The notes: generated by a model not told the origin, from the letters alone. Counted from the first letter of the stretch, positions 44,700-54,162 are shown. The stretch: DNA of 64,000 nucleotides from Mucilaginibacter mali (GCF_013283875.1 NZ_CP054139.1:2604001-2668000); one strand, 5' to 3'. Made by a program: numbers and translations.

Positions 44700-44996
44700 T
44701 CAGGCTGGATTATTTAGCAGGTACACCTTGCTTTTTTTCCTGTGATTATAAGACGGCTGGTACCTGATATACCCGTATTCGTGTAAATCCCGGATACACC
44801 GATGGTACGTCCTTACCCCTGATATTTTGGCGGCTTTCATCACTTCTGCACTCATTATAGAGATAACCAGATCACAATCCGGCTCCTGGTAATTTTGCAG
44901 CAAGGCACAATAAACACTGATATGGCTTACCCCTATACGGGGATCATTCGCAATCGCTTTAAAAAACGCCGATAATAAGTTGAGCCGTTCCATCAC
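44700..44996 (-). CDS. Winged-helix-like element protein, paralogue B
   Basis: A 98-residue protein. The N-terminal half is helical (LNLLSAFFKAIANDPRIGVS, HISVYCALLQNY), and the C-terminal half (SGVRTYHRCIRDLHEYGYIR, then YQPSYNHRKKSKVYLLN) parallels 44112-44399. The arrangement paralogue B, HTH, paralogue A on one strand suggests a duplication around the HTH gene. Likely DNA-binding regulator. Confidence 0.65.
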   Translation of the reverse strand: MMERLNLLSAFFKAIANDPRIGVSHISVYCALLQNYQEPDCDLVISIMSAEVMKAAKISGVRTYHRCIRDLHEYGYIRYQPSYNHRKKSKVYLLNNPA

Positions 44997-45085
44997 TACA
45001 CCAATTCACTACAATCAAATTCAAAGAGATAAATCTGTGTGATCAGGTGCCCTCTGACATTTTCCCGACCACACAGATTTTTTAA

Positions 45086-45880
45086 TCAGGAAACTCCCTG
45101 CCCCTGCCTTCTATTTCTCTTATTGTCGTTTTTTTGGCTTCCCTCAGTGTCGTTCTTTTGACCCTGGCTTTCATTTTGATCTTCCTTTTGAGATTTTTCG
45201 GTGCCTTCTTTAGCAGCTATGCGTACTCTTACGTTGTTTTCATCCGCTACATTTACAGACCTGGAATAAGCATTAACTACTACTGTTCCTTTTTTCTCTT
45301 CCCCGTTCTGAATCAAAGTAACCTCTGCGGCATTTCCCTTCTTAAAGGAAGCCACAAGATTGTTCCGGTCAGCTTCATTACTGAGTTCTTTAATAAGCGG
45401 GTATTTGTCCAAAGCTTTTTGCAGATCAAATCCCCACTTTTCGCCAAAGTGCTGCATTTTGAAATTACCATTGGACTCGGTTTCTTTAAAATTCAGCTTG
45501 ACCCATGAGTTATACGCTTCACCGGTAGCGTTTACAAGGTCTTTATTGACAAACCGGTGGCTCAAAAGATTATATCCCTCATCCAGTGAATAATTGTTAT
45601 CCTTACCAACATAAAAGGTCTGTTTGGGCGCGGGCAGTTTCGATCCTTCGGGTTGCACTATCGCTACTTCGTACTTGTTGAAATAGTAAGTATCGTTTTG
45701 GTCAGCCCTTCTGAAATTCAAAGTCGCTTCGACCTTATCGCTTCCGAATTGTTGCGGATGGACGAGCTGGAATGTTGGTTCGTTGCTTTCCATCTTTGCT
45801 TTAAGGTCATTATCCAGTGCTTCCCCGAAGCCTGCATTTTTTACCTGGTTTTTCAGGTACTCATAATTTTCTGGTTTCAT
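45086..45880 (-). CDS. Conserved element protein of unknown function, 264 residues
   Basis: A soluble protein: helical start (YEYLKNQVKNAGFGEALDND), a beta-rich middle (KVEATLNFRRADQNDTYYFN, KYEVAIVQPEG), a helical segment with HFGEKWGFDLQKALDKYPLI, and a disordered Glu/Gln/Asn-rich tail (KSQKEDQNESQGQKNDTEGS). Proteins of this look are common beside tra genes of Bacteroidetes conjugative transposons, though I cannot name the family. It is probably carried in the same transcript as the tra remnant. Confidence 0.6.
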   Translation of the reverse strand: MKPENYEYLKNQVKNAGFGEALDNDLKAKMESNEPTFQLVHPQQFGSDKVEATLNFRRADQNDTYYFNKYEVAIVQPEGSKLPAPKQTFYVGKDNNYSLDEGYNLLSHRFVNKDLVNATGEAYNSWVKLNFKETESNGNFKMQHFGEKWGFDLQKALDKYPLIKELSNEADRNNLVASFKKGNAAEVTLIQNGEEKKGTVVVNAYSRSVNVADENNVRVRIAAKEGTEKSQKEDQNESQGQKNDTEGSQKNDNKRNRRQGQGVS

Positions 45881-45891
45881 GTTTTCATTTT

Positions 45892-46155
45892 TTAAATTGT
45901 AACTTGATCTTTTTGTGATAATTGATTTTCAATTTGTGCGATGATTTTACTCGTCGTTGTTATTGCATACCGATCCACATCGGTACTGTTTTCATAACAA
46001 TTTTCATTGGCTGCCCAGTCATCCTGAAAAAAATTCAGGTGGTCTATAGATATTTTTTCACCGTTATCGCAGAAGGTGATGTATATGTTGCCATTAAGCG
46101 CATGCTCTTTAACCAGGTGCCTGATCTGCCCAATTTCATCATCGTAAAACTCCAT
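45892..46155 (-). CDS. Small hypothetical protein next to traN, 87 residues
   Basis: The frame is open from 46233, but that would overlap traN by 68 bases. Met at 46155 lies 11 bases after the traN stop and gives an 87-residue product that starts MEFYDDEIGQIRHLVKEHAL, which is the better start. It is soluble, acidic and helical with a central beta part (GNIYITFCDNGEKISIDHLN). No known family. Part of the element operon. Confidence 0.6.
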   Translation of the reverse strand: MEFYDDEIGQIRHLVKEHALNGNIYITFCDNGEKISIDHLNFFQDDWAANENCYENSTDVDRYAITTTSKIIAQIENQLSQKDQVTI

Positions 46156-46165
46156 TGCAGTAGTT

Positions 46166-47002
46166 TTAAAATAGCTGCCCGGCGCGTACCAGTTGCTTGT
46201 TCCTGATATATAGCGAAAGATGACGGCCGCCATTTTTTTCCATTAGCTCTATTGCCAGGTACTTTTTATCGGGTATGGTAAATTTCGGTACAGCTATGCA
46301 GATGGTCTGTTCTGATAAATGGCTGATGATGTCCGCATTGCCTAACCTGTAATCGGGCATCACTTCCACTTCCTGCGATGCCGTCCTTTTTGATTTTTTC
46401 TGATCGCGTATAAAAAAACGCAATGACTGCACATCATAATCAATGGCGGAATTGTTCTGAAGAGCAAGCTGAAAATACATTTCCCCGCCGTGGACAAATA
46501 ACCCTTTCATGTCCAGCACTATATCATATTTATGGTCGGATGCGCCTTTTAAAGTCCGTTCTCTGGCAATTACCTTCTTCGATCTCAACGCAATTTCATC
46601 GGTTGGTGAATCCTTGTCAAAAACAGCTACGGTCTCCGGTGATACCTGCGGATTACTGAACAACAGGTTTAAATTGACCGGTGAATCGGTATAACTAACA
46701 AGGTAAGGATACAAGCTGCCATCCGCTGTTACCACGGTCAGGTTAGTTTCGGTAAAGCCCTGCTTGCCAGCTTTTACCTGTAATATATTCTCAACACCAA
46801 TCGCTTTTTGAACCAGTATATCCCTGCTGCCCCGGTCCACGCTTTTTATGGCATATGGGAATACAAGGTTTGTGGTCTTGTTAAAGGTTACCGCCAATGG
46901 GTATGAATTAACGGGCTTAGCTGGGGCAACGCTTTGCGCCAGCCCTTTTAAAATAAAGAGCATTAAAAATACCCCTGTCATTACTGCACTGATCTTTTTC
47001 AT
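46166..47002 (-). CDS. traN: Conjugative-transposon TraN protein
   Basis: A 278-residue protein with a signal peptide (VMTGVFLMLFILKGLAQSVA) and the DUF4138/TraN layout: YPLAVTFNKTTNLVFPYAIK near the start, then VDRGSRDILVQKAIGVENIL and FTETNLTVVTADGSLYPYLV. TraN is an outer or periplasmic part of the Bacteroidetes mating pore. The length is close to the usual ~300 residues. It follows traM by 36 bases and is translated on the minus strand with the other tra genes. Confidence 0.92.
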   Translation of the reverse strand: MKKISAVMTGVFLMLFILKGLAQSVAPAKPVNSYPLAVTFNKTTNLVFPYAIKSVDRGSRDILVQKAIGVENILQVKAGKQGFTETNLTVVTADGSLYPYLVSYTDSPVNLNLLFSNPQVSPETVAVFDKDSPTDEIALRSKKVIARERTLKGASDHKYDIVLDMKGLFVHGGEMYFQLALQNNSAIDYDVQSLRFFIRDQKKSKRTASQEVEVMPDYRLGNADIISHLSEQTICIAVPKFTIPDKKYLAIELMEKNGGRHLSLYIRNKQLVRAGQLF

Positions 47003-47038
47003 CTTTCGAGTTTTTAATGTTTGATAATCTGATTTGCT

Positions 47039-48319
47039 TTAGTTGGTTTGTTTTTGTTTTTCATCACGCAGCAAGACCTGGTAGCCTGCTTTGACGGTTA
47101 CTTTCACTAAGCGGACTTTGCGGCTGAAAAGGCTTTTAGCCGCCGTAATACCAGCTGTTGCCGCCTGCGCGCCCAAAGAAGGATCATAAGAGCTGAACCC
47201 TATATTTTGTATGCTTTGATCTGCCGATTCTTTCGCCACGTCACGGGAAATTGCCCCCGGAATATAAATACCGCTCACGCCATCAATATCATATACGGAA
47301 AGATCTACAGGGAAAATGGAATGCTGATAGTGAATGCTGCTGATCTTAATGGTAAGCCGGTCCCCGTTTAATGCAGCCAGGCCAAAAACGAAATTGTCTT
47401 TCGGGATAAGCACCCCATTAATAAATACGTCATTAACGAGCCTGAGCTTTACGGTTGAGCCGTTCACTACCGTTTTCGATTCATGTATTACCGCTTCAAT
47501 GGCATTTTGGGATGATGCTGCCGTACTGTTATCAAATGAATAGAATCCGTTTGACTGGCTGTTAAACTGGAACAAACTTTCCGTCCCTCCGAAGTCAGAG
47601 ACAGTGTTCTCTTTTTTAAAGGTTGAAACGGCAAAAACCTGACCCCTGTTCTTTTCTGACTGCTCTCTCAGTTTTCGCTGCACAAGACCCGGATTTTGAA
47701 TTTCCTGTATCTTATCGAGCATATTGCTGAGCTGGGCCATTTGCGGATCTTCTGATCCGGCCGTATTTATTGCGGCAGCATTATCTCTTAATTGCCCGGG
47801 CGCAGCTTCGTTTGTGCCATTTTCTGTTTTCCCGATGTCAGCAGGTGCCGGCTGGTTGATCTGCCTGTTCAGCAGTTCCAGTTTTTGGTTGATCTGCTGC
47901 TCATTGCTGCGCAAATTATTGGCAGCTGTATTCAGTGAGCGACCTGCAAATATCGGGCTGGCAGCAGTGCTAACAGGACGATTAGCGATGCCTGTATCAT
48001 ATCGTTGCAAAGAATCCCGTTGTTCATCCGGGCCATGTGCAGGGTCTGCCTTGTAATAGGGGTCGTCCTTTTGCGCCTGTTTGAATTTCAGCGAGTCTTT
48101 TTCCGCCTGCTGATAAATGCTCAACTTGTTATCGGCACTGTCATCCTTGAGCTTTGCTGCCGGTAATTGCATGTTCAGTCCTGCAAGTCGGCTCGTCGCC
48201 TGTTCCTTTTGTCTGCCGCCACCCATCGCCCAGAAAAGCAGGGCAATGAACGGCAGTACCAATACCGGTAGCACTAAAAGGAACTTCCTTTGTCTGTGGT
48301 TAATTGATTGTGTTGCCAT
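47039..48319 (-). CDS. traM: Conjugative-transposon TraM protein
   Basis: A 426-residue protein: one N-terminal membrane helix (FLLVLPVLVLPFIALLFWAM) just after a basic start, a long Gln/Asn/Asp-rich linker, and a C-terminal beta domain (TVVNGSTVKLRLVNDVFING, VPKDNFVFGLAALNGDRL-like and GIYIPGAISRDVAKE). This is the VirB10-like TraM of CTnDOT-type systems, which spans the envelope of the mating pore. The reading frame appears intact. It sits between the traL-position gene and traN. Confidence 0.92.
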   Translation of the reverse strand: MATQSINHRQRKFLLVLPVLVLPFIALLFWAMGGGRQKEQATSRLAGLNMQLPAAKLKDDSADNKLSIYQQAEKDSLKFKQAQKDDPYYKADPAHGPDEQRDSLQRYDTGIANRPVSTAASPIFAGRSLNTAANNLRSNEQQINQKLELLNRQINQPAPADIGKTENGTNEAAPGQLRDNAAAINTAGSEDPQMAQLSNMLDKIQEIQNPGLVQRKLREQSEKNRGQVFAVSTFKKENTVSDFGGTESLFQFNSQSNGFYSFDNSTAASSQNAIEAVIHESKTVVNGSTVKLRLVNDVFINGVLIPKDNFVFGLAALNGDRLTIKISSIHYQHSIFPVDLSVYDIDGVSGIYIPGAISRDVAKESADQSIQNIGFSSYDPSLGAQAATAGITAAKSLFSRKVRLVKVTVKAGYQVLLRDEKQKQTN

Positions 48320-48343
48320 ACTATTTTTAATTTTTATGATTAT

Positions 48344-48547
48344 TTAAAAGTCTTGTTCGTTAGACCTGTCAGGCCTTTGTTCTATTCCTGATAATAGTTT
48401 TCGGCATAACGGGGGACTGTTCGCACGGCTTAATAAGGGTTTACGGCTAAATACGTTTGCCCTGCTGTATTGCCAGCTTCCGCTGCGCCGTCCCATGTTT
48501 TCATAGAGCAGTTTTGATCCTGGTTGTTTATGCTTTGGGAGGTTCAT
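48344..48547 (-). CDS. Small hypothetical protein in the traL position
   Basis: A 67-residue basic, Ser/Arg-rich frame (KHKQPGSKLLYENMGRRSGS) without a membrane helix. It lies between traK (3-base gap) and traM (24-base gap), where CTnDOT elements carry traL, but the sequence does not look like a normal TraL, which is a larger membrane protein. It may be a decayed traL or an unrelated small frame. Confidence 0.4.
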   Translation of the reverse strand: MNLPKHKQPGSKLLYENMGRRSGSWQYSRANVFSRKPLLSRANSPPLCRKLLSGIEQRPDRSNEQDF

Positions 48548-48550
48548 ATC

Positions 48551-49168
48551 TCAGCGGTTTTCAGTTTTCATATCCTTATTGGCAATGATGTTCCATCGTT
48601 CCACCAGGAACCCATGCGGGTTGTTATCGCTGCGCGAAACATTGCGCAAAAAACCTTCGGTGATCAGGCTGCGGGTTACGATGGAGGTCGAGCGGATCAT
48701 TTTTTCCTGTGCATAGCAATGGAAAGGATAAGGATATTGATTCATGTTCACCTCGATACTGTCAATACTTACCTGCTGGCTGATGTTTCCTGATATCAGG
48801 TCGCTGTAATAACCTTGTTCCTTCAGATTCCTGTATACCTTTTCAGCCGAATTGTCGGCCATGTACAGAGCTTTGGTAATATTGGCCTGTATGACTTTTT
48901 CATCCGGGTCAAGTGTGAAGAAGAAATAGTGGAACATGCGGATATGATCCTTTGCTTCTACCGGAATATTGTCTTTCCGTTCGGCGCTAACGGCTTCCAG
49001 TGCTTTGCCATTGGCCAGGATATAAATATGCTGTTGCATATTGGCGACCATCTGGTAACACTTGATGGCTACTACGCTGCATATGGTGATGCAGCCAGCC
49101 ATAAACACCAGGCTGAAACCACGGATGTGGTTAAAGGCTGTATCTGTATTTTTCATTTTTTTAAACAT
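48551..49168 (-). CDS. traK: Conjugative-transposon TraK protein
   Basis: The open frame begins at 49246, but family proteins start near MFKKMKNTDTAFNHIRGFSL, so Met at 49168 (205 residues) is preferred. A membrane helix follows (SLVFMAGCITICSVVAIKCY), then a periplasmic domain with DHIRMFHYFFFTLDPDEKVI and MIRSTSIVTRSLITEGFLRN, the VirB8-like TraK pattern of Bacteroidetes elements. The frame is complete, unlike traJ just upstream. Confidence 0.9.
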   Translation of the reverse strand: MFKKMKNTDTAFNHIRGFSLVFMAGCITICSVVAIKCYQMVANMQQHIYILANGKALEAVSAERKDNIPVEAKDHIRMFHYFFFTLDPDEKVIQANITKALYMADNSAEKVYRNLKEQGYYSDLISGNISQQVSIDSIEVNMNQYPYPFHCYAQEKMIRSTSIVTRSLITEGFLRNVSRSDNNPHGFLVERWNIIANKDMKTENR

Positions 49169-49199
49169 GGTCATCTGTTTTGCGGTGGATAAATACAGT

Positions 49200-50271
49200 T
49201 TAAGATTTGCCCGATAACCGGTCTGCCATAAAGCCCGATCTGCCAATGGCTCTTCCCAATGCGCCGGCTATACCTGCTCCTTCGCTCTTGCCTTCGTAAC
49301 CCTCCTTAAAGTGTTCGCTGAAACTTTTTGAGTTATTACCGGATGAGGTACCGCCATACATTGCCCGGTTGATTATGGCACCATTGCAACACCTGCCATC
49401 GCCGAGGTTTTTGATAAAAGTGCATGGCCGCCGGCATTGACGATATAACCCGCAATGGCAGGTACCGTGAAATACCCGACAATACCGATCAGCAGGAAGT
49501 AGCGCCAAAGATGTTGGCAACGGGCAGCCATAAATAAACATTGATATACCGGGCGATCCATTGCTTGATCGTATGCTGAAACCCATCGAACACGCCCAAT
49601 CCGAAGGCCAGCGGGCCAAGTATCGCGAGGACGATCAGCTTGAATGTCCTGATGGTGTCGATACACAATGCCGCAGCTTCAAAGCAGATGTTTAAAAATT
49701 GGTAAATAGCCCGTTTGACAGCGTTCTTAAAGCCCCAGCCGGAAAATTGATCGGCCATATTATTATTATTGGCTGTAGTTGTCGTATTGTCCGGGTGCGT
49801 ATACTGATACCATTTGTCGGGATCAGTATTACCGGGAGCAGACATAGTTGCCGCAGAAGGCTCATCTTCATTGAGCATGACTTCAATAGCTCCGTTAGAT
49901 TTACCGACCATCGCCGCCGTAGCCGTTACCGTCGGTTTTAATACGCCATTGATCAGGGATAGGAATGCGGGAAAGGCCATGATCACCATCCCGATACCAA
50001 ACGGACGTAACAGCGGGTAAAAATCGATGGGTTCTGCCGCCGCTAAATGACGCCATACTCTGGTCGCAATAAAGGTTAATGCTGCAAGGCCGGCAATTCC
50101 CCGTCCTATATCCATCATCGGCTTACACAAGGGCATCATCTGATCATACAGGCCTTCAAGGATGCTCTGTAAACTATGGATGCTGTCTGCAGTTCCTTCC
50201 GCATCGGAAAATAAGGGCAAAAGCGTGGCTGTGGTTGCTATAACAGCAACCCTGAAAATGCTTGTTTTCAT
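49200..50271 (-). pseudogene. traJ: traJ broken by two frame changes and an internal loss
   Basis: The first part (50271 to ~49490) has a signal peptide, membrane helices and GLAALTFIATRVWRHLAAAE, typical of TraJ, and reaches INVYLWLPVANIFGATSC before a stop. The next part lies in another frame (YFLLIGIVGYFTVPAIAGYI, VNAGGHALLSK), and the C-terminal part in a third (GAIINRAMYGGTSSGNNSKS, FKEGYEGKSEGAGIAG). The segment between NIFGA and the following helix is shorter than normal, so there is a deletion as well. TraJ is the polytopic inner-membrane pore protein; this copy cannot be functional. Confidence 0.88.
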
Positions 50272-50289
50272 ATTTTTTGTTTTACTTGT

Positions 50290-50924
50290 TTACTGGAGTC
50301 CGTACAATTTTTTAATGGTTTGCTGATCATTGGCCTGTGCCGCACGGGCGGCTGCTACCTGGCGGGCATGGTCATTGAAATGCCGCAGAAAGGTCAGCTG
50401 ATCATGGCCTGCTGCATAAATCCGGTCCATTAGCTGGAGCCGCTCGTCATCACTCATACGCAGTTTATTGTCTGTCATGACTATGCTTAATTCATCAAGA
50501 TTTCCCAGGCTGCTACTGACAATATTGTTGTACACATCCATCATATTGCCGATCTCATCCGGTGTAATATGCTTATCCTGCTTAAAGGTTCCTGCCGCAG
50601 CTTTATATTCCGCCATGATAGTAGCCTGGTCATTGATAATATCCTTCACGCGCGGGTATTTTCTAACGGTGGGGCTAACAAGCAGCAAGCTGTTTAAGAA
50701 GGCATCATGCAGGTCGAAGTTCCCTTTGGATATATTCTTCACTGAATTATAGCCATTACTGACAACTTCGTAGCCTTTATACATTTGCTGCAACATGCTT
50801 TTCATTCCTGCCAGCTTTTGGTAATCCAATGCCAGCTGCTGCAGGGCATCTACAATGGTCTGGGCCTTTAAACCGTTTGTATTGACAAAGCAGATAGCCA
50901 GTGTACTAATATTATCTTTTTCAT
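50290..50924 (-). pseudogene. TraI/TerB-like conjugation protein gene with a 2-bp frameshift
   Basis: The long frame (50829 to 50290) encodes DYQKLAGMKSMLQQMYKGYE and ends TIKKLYGLQ, typical of the TraI-like proteins next to traJ. Its natural start is ATG at 50924, giving signal-like MKKIIL. Two extra bases near 50903-50906 (an AC/TA dinucleotide duplication) shift the frame; without them the reading joins as LAICFVNTNGLKAQTIVDAL into the long frame. The protein lacks a proper signal peptide as it stands. Confidence 0.75.
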
Positions 50925-50934
50925 CGCCTTTGAT

Positions 50935-51285
50935 TTAGTTGATTCCATATATAATTTTTTGAGCACTTCCTTTTGTTTCTTTTCTGCCTTACGATCAAGC
51001 GTAAATGCGTGCATCTTATGCACAAATGATTGGGCAAACTGAAGCTTATCGGTTGTCGAACCGTAAACGCTATCTATCTTTTTTATCCGCTCGTCATCCT
51101 TCATCTGGCTGCCTGATCCTGCAACAGTGTTCAGTTCCTCGATATCCTTATTGCAGTTTTCCAGTAGGTTGCTATATACCCGTTGGATATAATCTATCTC
51201 ATCCTTGATAAGGATCGCCTGTTGCTGCTGCCACGATATTTCCGTTTGAAACAGCGTGATGATTTCCTTCTGTTTTTTCGAAATC
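50935..51285 (-). pseudogene. 5'-truncated TraI-family paralogue
   Basis: The frame reads SKKQKEIITLFQTEISWQQQ, DEIDYIQRVYSNLLENCNKD, MKDDERIKKIDSVYGSTTDK and KEVLKKLY, the C-terminal half of a TraI-family protein. Its 5' end is lost at a junction with the SusC-like gene near 51285. A further 2-bp (AT) expansion near 50946-50951 destroys its original end, KKLYGIN, which would stop at 50935, 10 bases before the next gene. It resembles the neighbouring TraI-like gene. Confidence 0.7.
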
Positions 51286-52421
51286 AGCTGAATTTTGGTA
51301 CAAATTAGGTTTGTTAGCGATAGTTACGCTGGAATTAAAGTCAATTTTGATCGGCTGATTTATACGGCCTTTCTTTGTAGTGATTACAATTACACCATTG
51401 CCCGCTCTTGCTCCCCAAATTGAAGCAGCGACTGCATCCTTTAGCACTGTAATAGACTCAACATCGTTGGGGTTAATGTTACGCATATCCCCTTCATAAG
51501 GAAAATTGTCCACTACTATTAACGGGTCAGTGCCAACCAGCGAGGGGCTTAGCGTGCTTGTTCCTCTGATACTTATACCTGTAATCCTGATGTTTGAACT
51601 GGCACCGGTAAAAACACTCGTATTGATGTCGGACCGCCTGAATATTAATCCGCTGGTAATACCATCTAAACGATCAAGTATGTTAGTGCCGATACTTCTC
51701 AGGTCGTTGTTCAACTGTGCAAACGATCCTGTAGCTCTTTCTTTTGGTAATGTCTGATATCCCGTAGAAACTACCGCTACCTGTTGCACTTGAGAAGAAG
51801 AGACATGTAAGATGATAGAGATTGGAACAGCTGAAATTGCATTTAAGGTAACCTGCTCCGTTTTATAGCCAACACAACTTACGATGATAACTCCATTGTC
51901 AGGGACATTATGTAGAATGAATTGGCCATTGAGATCGGTGATCGCAGCGATATTGCTGCCCTGTAGTTTTACCGTTGCACCGATTATAGGTGCTCCTGTG
52001 CTGTCAGTTACTGTTCCGGTTACATCTTTAGGCAGAACTGTGCTATTGGATGAAACAGGTGCAGGCTCAGTAATGTTTTTTTTACAACTGCTGCCTTGCT
52101 TACTCCAATGAGGTTTCCGGATTGTTTGAATTTTAACGAGGTTATTTGCTCTATTTCTTTGAGCACTGCACTTAGGGATTTGCTTTTTACTTTTAAGCTG
52201 ATAGCAGGCAAACCCTGGATGGTATTTTCGTTGTAAGTGAAAGTAACGCCAGCCTGTTCTTCGATGGTCTTGAAGATTTGTATGACCGGAACTTGTTTGG
52301 CATCAATGCTGACGGTTTGCGCCTTGATGTCCTCTGCGAGCAACAGTGCTGCGCAAAACAGGTGTATGCCGAGAATGATGGTACTGATACGCATACATTG
52401 TTTGAGGTAAATTTTTACCAT
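51285..52421 (-). pseudogene. SusC/RagA-like TonB-dependent receptor, frameshifted and 3'-truncated
   Basis: The 5' part has a signal peptide and STN domain (VIQIFKTIEEQAGVTFTYNE, GLPAISLKVKSKSLSAVL). A run of eight A residues on the coding strand (T at 52076-52083) shifts the frame; nine would join VKK to NITEPAPVSS. Then follow the CarboxypepD-reg domain and the plug (TGSFAQLNNDLRSIGTNILD, RGTSTLSPSLVGTDPLIVVD, RAGNGVIVITTKKG). Sequence homology ends after NLYQNSADF near 51285, where TraI-like sequence begins; the frame stops at 51199. The ~700-residue barrel is absent. Confidence 0.88.
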
Positions 52422-52565
52422 ATTTGTTTAGTGTTTAATAGGTGAAACTGTTGAACCAGCCGGCTATATAGAGCGGTCGAAAACTATGTATAGCGGCTAA
52501 AAAAGGTGTCGGGAATCCATCGCGGATTCCCGTCCTTTTTGCAGGCACTCCCTGGGAGCGCGATG

Positions 52566-53551
52566 CTATCTGACTACTATTAACTGTTCATTTTGTTGCT
52601 TGTAAGTAAAGTTGTTGGAAAAGCTCAGTACATTGAGCACGGTTGTCAAGGGCTGATTGTCCAGCCGCAGGGTTATTTTCTGTTCAAATAAGTCTTTGTT
52701 CAGGATGATGATCTTTACGTTATACTTCCGTTCCAGCGCTTTCATCACATCCCGCAGGGTTTCTTTTTCAAACACCAGTTTATTCTGCCGCCAGGAGGCG
52801 ATATCCCCGGCGATCACCTTATGCAGGGTTACCACTTTCGATGCATTATCGATACTGGCCTGCTCATTGGGCCGCAGCATGGTGGCGGTTTTGGTAGTAT
52901 GACTTGGCAATACACCAACCTTCCCGGTGCTAACGGTAATCTTAGTATCTTTTTCATTTTTAAATGCCTTAACCTCAAAAGAGGTGCCTAATACCGTAAC
53001 ATCAGCGCCGTTTGCCGATACGATAAATGGCTTGCTCTGGTCGTGTACCACTTCAAAAAAGGCCTGTCCGGTGGTAAGCCTGATATGGCGCGCTGAGCCG
53101 GTAAACTTTTCCGGATATTGCAGGGTAGTACCTGCATTAAGCCATACTTTTGAGCTATCAGGTAAGGTCAACTGCTTTAATTGCCCCAGCGGGACATTGA
53201 TCGTTAGTAGTTGCGGTAGCGTAGCCTGTCGAAAGAAGAAGACGCTTATGCCGATCATTAGGATGGCCGCCGCTGCCGCGTACCAATAAGGTCGCTGCCT
53301 ATTTTCTGATAGGCCTTCATTTGCAGCCTGACACGGGAAAGCGCAGCATCCGTATCGAAGTACTGCATCTTTGTTAGGGCCGCTGAACGATTCTCATCGC
53401 TGATCAGTTCTTGAAACAGCACCCGGTTTTCAAAGCTTTCATTTTTCCAGGCGGTTAACTCCTGTTGTTCGCCAAAGTTCAACTCACCTTTGATATACCC
53501 CGCAGTCAGGTAAATAATTCGTTGTGCTTTTTGCAGGTCAAATTGCGCCAT
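52566..53551 (-). pseudogene. FecR-type anti-sigma regulator, frameshifted
   Basis: The N-terminal part (53551 to 53258) is the cytoplasmic DUF4880-like region (LQKAQRIIYLTAGYIKGELN). A one-base frame change near 53280-53300 disconnects it from the membrane helix (YWYAAAAAILMIGISVFFFR) and the periplasmic FecR domain (DSSKVWLNAGTTLQYPEKF, TGQAFFEVVHDQSKPFIVSA, VLGTSFEVKAF) with the STN-like end. FecR passes a receptor signal to an ECF sigma factor. Its usual partners are the SusC-like gene downstream, here broken, and a sigma gene, absent here. The part from 53258 might still be translated from an internal ATG. Confidence 0.85.
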
Positions 53552-53776
53552 GTTGTACGGTGTTTATAACCAATACAACAAAAACAACCAAGCGTACCTA
53601 TTGAAACTAAAATTTTATTTCAACTTGTAAATAAGTTCAGATAATGTTACACTATTGTGCTAAGTTGATATGACAGTTATAGAGGGATAAAAAACTGAAT
53701 TGGCAGGCACATAAATGCGAATGATGCAACCTTAGTATTTTTTAGCATCCTGTTAATCATTCATCACGGATTATAA
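53552..53776. other. Gene-free spacer upstream of fecR
   Basis: No supported gene. FecR genes usually follow an ECF sigma gene here; none can be read on either strand. Confidence 0.5.
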
Positions 53777-53808
53777 AAAGCAAAGCCATTGCCACAGGTA
53801 ATGGCTTT
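53777..53808 (-). terminator. Terminator of the DUF3606 gene
   Basis: AAAGCCATT (53782-53790) pairs with AATGGCTTT (53800-53808), loop 9, followed in the minus direction by GC and five T residues. It lies 43 bases past the DUF3606 gene stop. Confidence 0.8.
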
Positions 53809-53851
53809 ATTAGGCGAAAAGGTATTGATTTAGGCAGTTTTGAAAATAAAT

Positions 53852-54028
53852 CTATTTTTTCTTCAGATAGGCTTCCACATCTTTTGCAACGGGCCCTACC
53901 GCGTTGACCGCTGCTTTCAGCCGGACTTTCGTTGTATCGAATTTCTCTGTCCAATAAGCTGCTTCACTGGCATCGGACAAACTGATGGTATGCTTACCGG
54001 CGTTGGGGGGTTCTTGCTTATTTTCCAT
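53852..54028 (-). CDS. DUF3606 family small protein
   Basis: Met at 54028 starts a 58-residue protein (MENKQEPPNAGKHTISLSDA, then EAAYWTEKFDTTKVRLKAAV and PVAKDVEAYLKKK), the full length and pattern of DUF3606 proteins. The longer open frame from 54130 adds 34 unrelated basic residues and is rejected as the start. DUF3606 has no known function but is widespread in soil bacteria. It is divergent from the 78-residue gene at 54163 and has its own terminator. Confidence 0.85.
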   Translation of the reverse strand: MENKQEPPNAGKHTISLSDASEAAYWTEKFDTTKVRLKAAVNAVGPVAKDVEAYLKKK

Positions 54029-54162
54029 AGACGGAGATTTGAATTTCAAATTTACCAACAAAAGTTTGAAAAAAACTTTGTATGCGCGCAACAAAAAAGC
54101 GAATTTTGTTTTTCCTTTTCCCCATCGCAATACTGTTGTTTCATTACTAAATCCGTAAAGAA

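Noticed and set aside
46155..46233. The upstream start (46233) for the small gene next to traN
   Set aside because: It would overlap traN by 68 bases and adds residues unlike the rest of the protein; Met at 46155 is cleaner.
52070..52090. Programmed frameshift in the A-run of the SusC-like gene
   Set aside because: The gene is also cut off at its 3' end by the tra junction, so a simple mutation in a dead gene is the more economical reading.
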